From Phytohabitans rumicis (lineage in GTDB: Bacteria; Actinomycetota; Actinomycetes; Mycobacteriales; Micromonosporaceae): DNA of 64,000 nucleotides. The stretch is taken from contig NZ_BLPG01000001.1 of the NCBI RefSeq assembly GCF_011764445.1, positions 2,542,001 to 2,606,000 on the forward strand. The letters run 5' to 3'. Made by a program: the position numbers and the translations under genes. The notes below the pieces were generated by a model that saw only the letters and a program-made list of their open reading frames with translations, ran no database searches and had not been told where the DNA came from. Numbering within the stretch: position 1 is the first letter of the stretch; each line of letters opens with the position of its first letter. Of the stretch, positions 1 to 8,355 are shown piece by piece.

Positions 1-155
1 CCAAGGGCGGCGCGCATGTGCTGGTCGGCGACCCCGGCCGTGCCTACCGGCCGGTGGGCCTGCACGAGGTGGCGGCGTACGACGTGCCCGTGGTGGCGAC
101 CTTGGAGGACGCGTCCGTGAAGCGCACGACTATATGGCAGGTCCGGGCCGGATAA
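1..155 (+). CDS. C-terminal fragment of a SAM-dependent methyltransferase
   Basis: The window opens inside a gene whose last 50 codons are readable and end at TAA 153-155. The fragment contains GAHVLVGDPGRAY, then AAYDVPV, LEDASVKRTTIWQV and a short basic end. This arrangement (VLVGDPGRAY, a few residues, YDVPV, LED, RRTTVW) is typical of the C-terminus of the small class I methyltransferases annotated as Nnt1/ETFB-lysine-methyltransferase-like in actinomycetes. The SAM-binding glycine motif lies upstream, outside the window, so the substrate cannot be inferred. About 95 nt separate its stop from the small precursor gene downstream, which has its own ribosome binding site, so it is probably not part of the peptide cluster. 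Confidence 0.6.
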   Translation, partial: KGGAHVLVGDPGRAYRPVGLHEVAAYDVPVVATLEDASVKRTTIWQVRAG

Positions 156-250
156 CGCATATGCATCGGCGCCGATTCCAGGTACATTCGTTTGAACGAT
201 GCCGCCACCGCTGTGGGATCCCTTCGCAAACGTGACCGGGAGGCAGCCAA

Positions 251-424
251 ATGACGCAGAACGACGATTCCGATGTCATCTGCCTCCCGAGATTGGAAGA
301 TCTCTCACCGCGACAGTTACTCGCGCTTGATCGCCCGGTGCTCGCGGACGTAATCCGGGACGAGATCGAGAAATCCGCGGCCGACGACAAGATGGCACGC
401 TTTTCGAACTACCTGTCGCTATAG
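251..424 (+). CDS. fxsA: Fxs-type cyclophane RiPP precursor peptide (variant C-terminal core)
   Basis: A 57-codon gene starts at ATG 251 after a good GGGAGG site six bases upstream and ends four bases before the FxsB-type radical SAM gene. The peptide is acidic, begins MTQNDDSDVICLPRLEDL, and ends KMARFSNYLSL at the C-terminus. Fxs precursors are named for a C-terminal FxSxx-COOH motif, on which FxsB makes a three-residue cyclophane between an aromatic side chain and the third residue. This one lacks an exact FxSxx ending but carries two overlapping candidates, F-S-N and Y-L-S, right at the end. The precursor assignment rests on size, position and the aromatic-x-x terminus. The ring pattern is inference. 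An unrelated small leader protein is the main alternative. Confidence 0.7.
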   Translation: MTQNDDSDVICLPRLEDLSPRQLLALDRPVLADVIRDEIEKSAADDKMARFSNYLSL

Positions 425-428
425 GCCG

Positions 429-1598
429 ATGACCCCCGGGCGGTACGGCGACGCCGGCAGACCGGCGCCGTTCCGGCAGGTGTTACTCAAAATCCACAGT
501 CGCTGCAACCTCTCGTGCGACCACTGCTACATGTACCAGCACGCCGATCAAAGCTGGCGGCACCGGCCGTTCGTGATGTCGAAGCGGACGCTGGATCACA
601 CAGCGGCCCGGATCGCCGACCACGCCATCGAGCATGACCTGCGCTCCGTCGCCGTGATCCTGCACGGCGGCGAGCCGCTGCTGGCCGGTGCGCACACGAT
701 CGACTACGCGGTCCGCGCGATAAAGCGTGCCGTGGGCGACCGCGCCGAGGTCCGCTTCGGGCTCCAGACGAACGGCCTTCTGCTGGACGAACGGTTCCTC
801 GACCTATTCGCCCAGCACGAGATCGGCGTGGGGGTGAGCCTCGACGGTCCCTCGGACGACAACGACCGGCACCGCCGGTACGCGGACGGGCGCGGCAGCC
901 ACGACGGCGTCGTGCCGGCGTTGCACCTGCTCAGGAACGAGCGCTACCGGCACCTGTACGGCGGGATCCTGTGCACAGTGGACCTCGCGAGCGACCCGGA
1001 AGGCGTCTACGCCCACCTGCTCGACTTCGAGCCACCGGAGATCGACTTTCTGCTGCCGCACGGCAACTGGACCAAGCCGCCGCCGGGACGGGTGGACGAC
1101 CCGATCGCGACGCCGTACGCCGACTGGCTGATCACCGTTTTCGACCGGTGGTACCGCGCGCCCGAACGCCGTACCAGGATCCGACTGTTCGAGTCGATCA
1201 TGGCCCTGCTCCTCGGCGGTCGCAGCGGCACCGAGGCCGTCGGGCTCAGCAAGATCGATCTGATCACCGTCGAGACCGACGGCGCCATCGAGCAGGGCGA
1301 CGCCCTCAAGACCACGGAAGAGGGAATGGCGGCGACCGGGCTGCACGTCGCCCGGGATTCGTTCGACCGCGCCCTCGCGCACCCCGCGATCGCCAGCCGG
1401 CAGAGCGGCCTGACCGGACTCTGCGCGACCTGCCGGGACTGTCCCGCCGTGGCGGTCTGCGGCGGCGGCCTGTACGCCCATCGGTATCGCATCGACAATG
1501 GATTCGACAACCCGTCCGTGTACTGCGCCGATCTGCTCGCGATGATCCGGCACATCGCCGTCACGATGTCCGCCGACCTGAATTCGACGCTCGTGTAG
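429..1598 (+). CDS. fxsB: FxsB family cyclophane-forming radical SAM/SPASM peptide maturase
   Basis: This 389-aa protein is a radical SAM enzyme with the CxxxCxxC cluster motif near residue 30 (SRCNLSCDHCYMY), preceded by PFRQVLLKIH, and the HGGEPLL motif that follows in this family. Family hallmarks include QTNGLLLD, GVSLDGPSDDNDRHRRYADG, DFLLPHGNW, YADWLITVFDRWY and RIRLFESIMALLLGG. The C-terminal SPASM-like part (LCATCRDCPAVAVCGGGLYAHRY, residues ~335-357, then FDNPSVYCADLL) supplies auxiliary iron-sulfur ligands. FxsB enzymes link an aromatic ring to the beta carbon of a residue two positions later in a partner peptide, and the 57-aa gene four bases upstream is the obvious substrate. The length is normal. 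The start lies just behind the precursor stop with no strong Shine-Dalgarno site, suggesting translational coupling. Confidence 0.93.
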   Translation: MTPGRYGDAGRPAPFRQVLLKIHSRCNLSCDHCYMYQHADQSWRHRPFVMSKRTLDHTAARIADHAIEHDLRSVAVILHGGEPLLAGAHTIDYAVRAIKRAVGDRAEVRFGLQTNGLLLDERFLDLFAQHEIGVGVSLDGPSDDNDRHRRYADGRGSHDGVVPALHLLRNERYRHLYGGILCTVDLASDPEGVYAHLLDFEPPEIDFLLPHGNWTKPPPGRVDDPIATPYADWLITVFDRWYRAPERRTRIRLFESIMALLLGGRSGTEAVGLSKIDLITVETDGAIEQGDALKTTEEGMAATGLHVARDSFDRALAHPAIASRQSGLTGLCATCRDCPAVAVCGGGLYAHRYRIDNGFDNPSVYCADLLAMIRHIAVTMSADLNSTLV

Positions 1599-1688
1599 CA
1601 CGCCGCCATGCGGTACTAATAGAGGGATGCAGCGGCACTCCTACCTGGCCGTATCCGCAGCGCTTGACGGCCCGGAAGGGGCTGGCTC

Positions 1689-2873
1689 ATGCGACATTTC
1701 TTCCTCAGCTACTCCCCCGGCACCGATGATCTCTATGTCGCCCGGTTCTTTTTGGATCTATCCGCGGCCGTTCGACGCGAACTCGATCTAGAGCCGGACC
1801 GTGCGGTCGGCTTTCTCGACAACGGCAATACCAGCGACCATTGGCCCAACGAAGTGCGCAACGAGCTGGCCACCTGCCAGACGCTCGTCGTGCTCTACTC
1901 GCCCAAGCTGTTCCTGGACGAGCGCTGCGGTCGGGTCTGGACGGTCTTCGGTGACCGCCTCCGCCGGTACGAGCGGGCCACCGGGCGGCGCGCCCCGGCG
2001 CTGATCCCCGTGACGTGGTCCCGCAGCGGACTGCCGAAGGGCCTGGACCCGGAGGGCGCGGCGACGCCGTACCCGCCCACCGACGACGACGTCCGGGTGC
2101 TGATCCGCCTGCACAGCCGCCAACCGGCGTACCGCGAACTGGTGAATTCCCTCGCCCGGCGGATCGTCGAGACCACCCGCGCGCACCGCATCCCAGCCGC
2201 GCCGCCCGAGGCGGATCTGCCCACCGCGCGGGACGCCTTCGCGTCGTGGCGGAGCAAGGTCGCCCGCGCCGAGCGCCCCCAGCAGATCCACATTGTCGTG
2301 GCCGCCGGCACCCGCGACCAGATGCGGGTGGTGCGCCGGGATGTGGGCTTCTACGGCGACCGGCAGGAGGACTGGGCGCCGTACCAGCCCTCGACCCCGC
2401 TGCCGCTGGCCAGCCGGGCACGCGGGGTGGCCGCCGAGCAGCTGTTCGAGTCGGAGGTCATCCCCATCGGAGCGATCGGTGAGCGGATCGCACGCGCCCG
2501 GGAGCGAAACGAGATCATCGTCCTCCTGGTCGACGCGTGGATCGCCGACGTGGAGCCGTTCCGGGCGGCGCTGGCCTCATTCGACCAGGTCGGCGAGTCA
2601 GCCGTCGCGATCCTCGTCCCCACCAGCCGGGACGACGCCGAGACCACCGACCACCGCTCCGCGCTCCACGTCAGCCTGCTGAACGCGTTCCCGCGCTACG
2701 CACGGCGGCGCGATCCCCTCTTCCGGACGGAGATCGAGACGCCCGGCGGGTTCGACGAGGACCTGGCCGCGGCCCTGGAGGAGGCACAAAATCGGATCTT
2801 CGCGAAGGGCCGGGTGTTCCGCCGGCCGCCGGGTGGCCCGGCCAGCGCCCGCCCCATCCTCGAAGGACCCTAG
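1689..2873 (+). CDS. fxsC: FxsC: TIR-like domain protein of the FxSxx-COOH system
   Basis: A 394-aa protein starting MRHFFLSYSPGTDD at ATG 1689, with GGAAGGGG upstream. Residues 1-160 form a TIR-like fold (FFLSY strand, GFLDNGNTSDHWPNEV, TCQTLVVLYSPKLFLDERCGRVW, ALIPVTW). Residues ~195-385 form the FxsC C-terminal domain: QIHIVVAAGTRDQM, GFYGDRQEDWAPYQP, IGERIARARERNEIIVLLVD, VAILVPTSRDDAET and LLNAFPRYARRRDPLFRTEI. This two-domain combination is diagnostic of FxsC, which accompanies FxsB and FxsT in actinomycetes. Its function is unknown. TIR folds elsewhere act as NADases or protein-interaction modules, and whether it is catalytic here cannot be read from sequence. It lies 90 nt after fxsB and 64 nt before the next TIR-like gene. 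Confidence 0.9.
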   Translation: MRHFFLSYSPGTDDLYVARFFLDLSAAVRRELDLEPDRAVGFLDNGNTSDHWPNEVRNELATCQTLVVLYSPKLFLDERCGRVWTVFGDRLRRYERATGRRAPALIPVTWSRSGLPKGLDPEGAATPYPPTDDDVRVLIRLHSRQPAYRELVNSLARRIVETTRAHRIPAAPPEADLPTARDAFASWRSKVARAERPQQIHIVVAAGTRDQMRVVRRDVGFYGDRQEDWAPYQPSTPLPLASRARGVAAEQLFESEVIPIGAIGERIARARERNEIIVLLVDAWIADVEPFRAALASFDQVGESAVAILVPTSRDDAETTDHRSALHVSLLNAFPRYARRRDPLFRTEIETPGGFDEDLAAALEEAQNRIFAKGRVFRRPPGGPASARPILEGP

Positions 2874-2937
2874 GCGTGACTGGCGTCGATACCCTGTGGG
2901 CGTGCCGCGCCAGCTACCCACGGTGCGAGGAGGAGGG

Positions 2938-3630
2938 ATGCGGTACTTCTTCTTGAGCTACGCGCACGGATCGAGCGACCACCTGGTTGAGGAGTTCTTC
3001 GCGGATCTCTCCGGCGAGGTGCGCGAGCACGCGGGGCGCGAGCGCCAGGAAGAGGTCGGCTTCCTCGACCGCATCCACCTCCACGCCGGCGACCGCTGGC
3101 CGCCCACGCTCATCGAGGCCCTGCAGACCTGCCGCACGTTCATCGCGCTCTGCTCGCCGCGGTACTTCCGCAGCGTCCCTTGTGGAAAGGAATGGGGCGT
3201 CTTCTCCCGGCGGCTGGCCGCCGACCCGTGGCCCGGCCCGCCGTCGCCGGCGTTGATCCCGCTTTTCTGGCTGCCCGCCGAGGTGCCCGCGCACCTTTCC
3301 GACCTGCAATACCGCGACCGGTCGTTCGGCGCGCCCTACGCGGAGCACGGGCTGCGAAAGCTGCTCCAACTGCGGAAGTACCGCGACGACTACCTCGAAT
3401 TCCTCGCCTCCCTCGCGATCCGGGTGACCGCCACGGCGCATGCCCGCAACCCGCCGCCGCTCGCCCCGCCGCCGACGTTCGCGAGCGCGGTCAACGCGTT
3501 CCTCCCCGCGCCACCCGAGCGAAACTCGCCGCCCCGGTCCGCCACCAGACCCGCGAGTACCCGCGGTCCACGGGCGAAGCTCCCCCTTGTCAGCTACGAC
3601 GAAACCAGGGACGAAGATGGATATCGCTGA
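2938..3630 (+). CDS. Stand-alone TIR-like domain protein of the Fxs cluster
   Basis: A 230-aa protein starting MRYFFLSYAHGSSDH at ATG 2938, immediately after a GAGGAGGG ribosome site. It is clearly paralogous to the N-terminal half of FxsC: FFLSYAHG, EEVGFLDRIHLHAGDRWPPTL, TCRTFIALCSPRYF, CGKEWGVFSRRL, ALIPLFWLP and YAEHGLRKLLQLRKYRDDYLEFL line up block by block. It lacks the FxsC C-terminal domain and instead has a proline- and arginine-rich tail from about residue 175. Its end overlaps the start of fxsT by 14 nt, so the two are probably translated together. It was likely made by duplication of the FxsC TIR-like region. No catalytic role can be assigned. Confidence 0.8.
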   Translation: MRYFFLSYAHGSSDHLVEEFFADLSGEVREHAGRERQEEVGFLDRIHLHAGDRWPPTLIEALQTCRTFIALCSPRYFRSVPCGKEWGVFSRRLAADPWPGPPSPALIPLFWLPAEVPAHLSDLQYRDRSFGAPYAEHGLRKLLQLRKYRDDYLEFLASLAIRVTATAHARNPPPLAPPPTFASAVNAFLPAPPERNSPPRSATRPASTRGPRAKLPLVSYDETRDEDGYR

Positions 3631-6600
3631 GTCCGCCGACCGCAATGGACGGATCATCACCTTCTACTCGTTCAAGGGCGGGGTAGGACGGACGATGGCG
3701 CTGGCGAACGTCGCCTGGATCCTCGCCAGCACCGGCCGCAAGGTCCTCACCGTCGACTGGGACCTGGAGTCTCCCGGGCTGCACCGCTACTTCGCGCCGT
3801 TCCTGCTCGACCGGCAGCTGCGCGAGTCTCCCGGGGTCATCGACGCGGTACGCGAGTTCGCCCGGCTCAGCACCCGCCCGGACGCCGGTGAGGTGGTGCG
3901 CGACCTGCGCCCGGAGGACGTCCACGAAGCGGCGCAGATCCAGCGGTACGCCAGCTCCCTGGAACGGTACGAGTTCCCCTACGGCGGCTCGATCGACTTC
4001 GTGCCCGCGGGCCGGCAGGATCGGGCCTACTCGCCCGCGGTGAGCACGTTCAACTGGGACGACTTCTACGAACGGCTCGACGGCGCGGCGTTCCTCGACG
4101 CCCTCGCCGACGACATGCGGCGGCACTACGACGTGACGCTCATCGACAGCCGGACCGGGCTGAGCGACAACGCCGGGATCTGTACCGTGCAGCTCCCCGA
4201 CGCGGTCGTCAGCTGCTTCACCATGAACAACCAGAGCATCGACGGCGCGGTGGCGGTCGCCAACTCGATCCGCCACCAGCGCGGCGACGGCGTGCAGATC
4301 TACCCCGTGCCGACCCGGGTGGAGGACGGCGAGCTCGGCAAGCTGGAACGCGGCCGAAACTACGCGCGGCACCGCTTCGAGGAGTTCGTCCGCCTGCTGG
4401 GGCACCCCGACCCGGAGAAGTACTGGGGACTGGTGGAGATCCCGTACAAGGTCTTCTACGCGTACGAGGAGACGCTGGCGACCTTCGGCGACCGGCCACA
4501 GCAGGAGAGTTCGCTGCTGGCGGCGTACGAACGACTCACCGGTGAGCTGATCGGCGAGCCGATCGAGTTCAGCGGACCGGCCGAGCACGTACGCCGGGGC
4601 TGGCTCGCGGAGTTCGAGCAGCGCGGGTCCGCGGACTCGGCGCCGCTCCTGATCGCGTACACGCCACGGGACCGGGTCTGGGCGGAGTGGATCGCGTTCC
4701 AGCTCCGGCAGATCGGCCAGCGCAGCACGCTGCAGGACCTCTCCAGCCCGCCGGTGCTGGACAAGGTCGGCCGGGTGCTGGTGCTGCTGTCCCGCGAGTC
4801 GGTCCGGCTGCCGCACACTCGCCTGTTCTGGCAGGCCGCGATGGCCCGGGAGACGCCCGGTCCGGGCCGGTTCCTGGTCCCGTTGCGGCTGGAGGGGTTC
4901 CGGGTGCCGCCGCCGTTCGACAACCGCGAGCCGGTCGACCTGTTCAACATCACCGCCGGGCACGCCCGCGAGGCGCTGCTGGCCAAGCTGAACCTGCGCG
5001 ACGCCGCCCTGGCCGTGACCCCGTCCATGAGCAGCGGCCCGCAGCCGCGGTTCCCGGCCGAGCCGGCCCGGGTCTGGCGGGCCCCCGCCCGCAACTCGTC
5101 CTTCACCGGGCGGGACGCCATCCTGGAGTTGCTGCGCGAGCGGCTGAACGCGAGCACCGCCCTCACCGGTCCGGCCGTGCTGCAGGGCATCGGCGGGGTC
5201 GGCAAGACCCAGATCGCGACCGAGTACGTCCACCGGTTCGCCGCCGACTACGACATCGTCTGGTGGATCTCCGCGGACCAGCCCACGCTGATCCGTACCG
5301 CCCTGGCGGATCTCGCCATCGAGCTCGAGCTGCCGGTCACCGGCGGCGCCGCGGAGCAGGTGCAGGCGGTGCTTGAGGCGTTGCGGCTGGGCAAGCCGTC
5401 CAGCCGCTGGATCGTGGTCTTCGACAACGCGGGGACCCCGATCAGATCCGCGAGTTCGTGCCCAGCGGGCTGGGCGACGTGATCATCACGACGCCCGGAC
5501 GGGAGTGGGTACGGGAGGCGTGGACCATCGACGTCAACGTCTTCGAGCGCGCCGAAAGCGTGGCCCTGCTCGCCCGCCGGGTCGAGACGCTCGCCGCCGC
5601 CGACGCGGACGCGATCGCCGAGAAGCTGGGCGACCTGCCCCTCGCGGTGGAGCAGGCGGCCACCTGGTTGGCCACCACCGCCATGACCGCGCGCGGCTAC
5701 TTGGAGCTACTCGACGAGCACCTGCCCCGCATCCTCAACGAGCCGCCGCCACCCGGATATCCGCATCCGGCCGCGAATACCTGGCGGCTTTCCCAGGAGC
5801 GGCTGCGCCAGTCGAACAGAGCCGCTGCTCAACTGCTAGAACTGTTCGCCTTCTTCGCGCCGGAACCGATTCCCACGAAACTGCTGGAAAGCCCCGGAAT
5901 GATCGACACGCTCGAAAAGTTCGACCCAGGGCTGCGCGATCCGCTCCTGCATGGTTCACTCATCCGGGATATCAACCGTTACGGCCTGGCCCGGGTGGAT
6001 CCGGCGATTCCGGCGATACGAATTCACCGCTTGGTGCAGAGTGTCGTCAGGAGTGATCTGTCGGTGACCGTTCAAGAGGAAAGACGGAGACAAGTGCAGC
6101 TGATCTTGGCGGCCGAGCGGCGCGGAGACCCGAGGACTCGGGCGAATTGGCCTACGTACCAGTCGCTCCGCATCCACCTGGAGCCGTCCGGAGCGCTCGA
6201 ATCCGACGATCCCAAGGTCCACGCGCTGGTCATCGACATGGTGCGCTACCTGCGCTACCGCGGCGACCTGGCCGGCAGCCGCGAGCTGGCCGAGCACGCC
6301 GTCGCCAGCTGGCAGCCACGGCTCGGTCCCGACGACGTCGACGTGCTCCGGATCCGGTTGGAACTGGCCAACACCCTGAAGTCGCTGAGCCAGAGCCGCG
6401 ACGCGTACGAGATCGACAACGACATCCTGCCGCGCCTGGAGAGCAGGCTGGGCGCCGAGCATCCGTACGCGCTGCGGGCCCGCCAGGGCCTCGCCTTCGA
6501 CCTGGCCGGTCTCGGCGAATACCGCCGGGCATTCGAGCTGGCGGAAAAGACCTTGCCGACCTGGCGGGAGACCCACGGCGACGATCACGACGAGACCCTC

Positions 6601-7554
6601 AAGGCGTCGAATAACCTGGCCGTGACCTGCCGATTGGTGGGCGACTTCGACCGCGCACTCGAACTCGATGAAGACACCCTCCGCCGGCGGGTCACGCAGT
6701 TTGGTCCCGCCGATGTGCTGACCCTGCAGGTCGCCACCATGTACGGTCGCGACCTGCGTGAAGTCGGCGAGCTGGAAAAGTCCGAGGAGCGGCTGCAAGC
6801 CACTTTCGAGCTGAGCCACAAGGAGTTCGGCGCCGACCACCCGACCACCCTGATCGCCGGAAAGAATCTCGTCGTGACCCGGCGCCGGCGTGGGCGCATC
6901 GACGAGGCCCATGAGCTGATCACCGCGGTACGGCAGGGCTATGCGCGCACCATTCCGCCGATGGGGCCGACGACGCCGGAGGCCGTTCTCGCGTGCACCC
7001 TTGAGGCGGCCTGCGTCCGGTCCGCGCGCGGCGACCACGACGAGGCGCACACGCTCGCCCGGGACGTCCTGGAGAGCTGCCGGGAGCAGCTCGGCCCCGA
7101 CCACCCGTACACCCTCGCCGCCGCCAACGACGTCGGCATCTTCCTCATGCGCGCCGAAGGCCACGAGGAGGCCCGGCCCATCCTCGCGGACACCGCCACC
7201 AGGTTCGCCAACGCCGTCGGCGCCGACCACCCGTACACGCTCGTCTGCCAGATGAACGTGGCCAACGCTCACTTCGCGGCTGGCGAGATCACCGAGGCGC
7301 TCCGCCTCGACCAGCACTGCCACCGGCACTTGGCGGGCAAGTTCAAGAAGGAGCACCCCACCGTGCTCGCCGCCACCGGCAACCTGGCCGCCTCGCTCCG
7401 AGCCACCGGCGCCCGGCACGAGGCCGACGTGCGATCCGACGAGGCCCTGGAGATCTCCCGGCGGGTGCTCGGCGCGGAGCACCCGAGGACGGTCGCCATC
7501 GAAGAAGGCGCCCGCATCAACAGCGACATCGAGCCGGCCGAGACGACGACGTAG
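3617..7554 (+). CDS. fxsT: FxsT: ParA-like/TIR-like/NB-ARC/TPR protein of the FxSxx-COOH system (apparent 1-nt frameshift)
   Basis: If one missing base is restored this is a ~1310-aa protein. It opens GRIITFYSFKGGVGRT, a ParA/SRPI-type ATPase with a deviant Walker A, followed by VLTVDWDLESPGLHRYF. Around residues 340-470 is a second TIR-like segment (LLIAYTPRDRVWAEWIAFQL). An NB-ARC module follows, with a P-loop GIGGVGKT near residue 525, WWISADQPTLI and, across the break, a predicted GLGDVIITTPGREW. From about residue 860 it is a long array of NB-ARC-linked tetratricopeptide repeats (for example GDLAGSRELAEHAV, ALRARQGLAFDLAGLGEYRRAFELAEK). The reading frame is lost at the GGGG at 5431-5434 (after VVFDNAG) and resumes in the next frame (DQIREFVPSGLG), as expected for one missing G. 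In the given sequence the first part stops at 5482. The architecture is that of an NLR-like sensor, but its trigger and output are unknown. Confidence 0.88.
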
Positions 7555-7557
7555 AAA

Positions 7558-8355
7558 TCACCCGGTACCCGGCGGCCGCCGGTGCTCCGACATCCACGTC
7601 ACCGCGTAAGCCACCGCTTCGCGGATGCGCAGGAATCGGGCGGCCGCTCCCCCGACGGCACCCTTGACAACGGATCCGTTGCCGCGTTCGAGTTCCGCTC
7701 CGATCACGGGGAAATCGTCCGCGTTCAGTTCCATGCCCTGGTAATCCAGCCAGCGCCGGCCCGCCGGGCCCAGCACGACGCATCGGTTCGGCCGGCGCCG
7801 CTGCCAGGGCAGCCGGTACTCGGCCAGGTGCAGGGCGGTGCACCGGTCGTACCCGACGCCGAGCAGCAGCGTCCGCGCGTCGGCGGCCTCCAGCGCCGCC
7901 AGTGGGGATGACTCGCCCAGCTCCGATTCGAGGTCGTGCACCGCCATGAGGTCGGCGGCCCGCGCCCCTATCGCGACGAACGACGTCTGGGGATGAGCGC
8001 TGCGGACGGCGCCTGGCCAGGTCCGGACCGTCTCGGCGACCAGGCCCATCGCCCGGCAGTCGCTGATGGCGGGATCGAACCCGGGCAGATGGTCCCGGAT
8101 CACCGGCCACCACTCTTCCGGCACCGGGCGGTGTGACCAGCGCGACGGGTCGCGATTGTCCGAGGTCTGGGCGAAGACGGCGAGCGTTCCGCGGTCACCC
8201 AGGACGTCCAGGAACGCGTGCACCACCGCCGCCGGGCCCCCACACACCCATCCGACGGCCCGCAGCGACGAGTGGAGCAGGATCGTGTCGCCCGCCCGCA
8301 CGCCCAGCGCCGACAGATCCGCCGCCAACGAGGAGCGCGTATGGGGAGGAGCCAT
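7558..8355 (-). CDS. AAC(3) family N-acetyltransferase
   Basis: A 265-aa protein read from ATG 8355. It shows the antibiotic N-acetyltransferase family pattern: ILLHSSLRAVGWVCGGP near the start, then GTLAVFAQT, HPQTSFVAIGA, LGESSPLAAL and LLLGVGYDRCTALHLAEYR. Enzymes of this family move an acetyl group from acetyl-CoA to the 3-amino group of 2-deoxystreptamine aminoglycosides, but many members have other amine substrates. It ends three bases from the convergent end of fxsT. AAC(3)-like genes recur beside FxSxx-COOH clusters, so a role in tailoring or immunity for the peptide is as plausible as aminoglycoside resistance. Its start codon overlaps the first possible ATG of the divergent P450 gene, so one of the two starts is probably misplaced. 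Confidence 0.85.
   Translation of the reverse strand: MAPPHTRSSLAADLSALGVRAGDTILLHSSLRAVGWVCGGPAAVVHAFLDVLGDRGTLAVFAQTSDNRDPSRWSHRPVPEEWWPVIRDHLPGFDPAISDCRAMGLVAETVRTWPGAVRSAHPQTSFVAIGARAADLMAVHDLESELGESSPLAALEAADARTLLLGVGYDRCTALHLAEYRLPWQRRRPNRCVVLGPAGRRWLDYQGMELNADDFPVIGAELERGNGSVVKGAVGGAAARFLRIREAVAYAVTWMSEHRRPPGTG

Noticed and set aside
3590-5233. A 547-codon minus-strand frame opposite fxsT (and another at 5956-7482)
   Set aside because: Antisense shadows with low-complexity Arg/Val/Gln composition; the plus strand carries recognisable domains.
5425-5440. Programmed ribosomal frameshift in fxsT
   Set aside because: There is no slippery heptamer or downstream structure, and similar one-base losses occur in many unrelated genes in this window.
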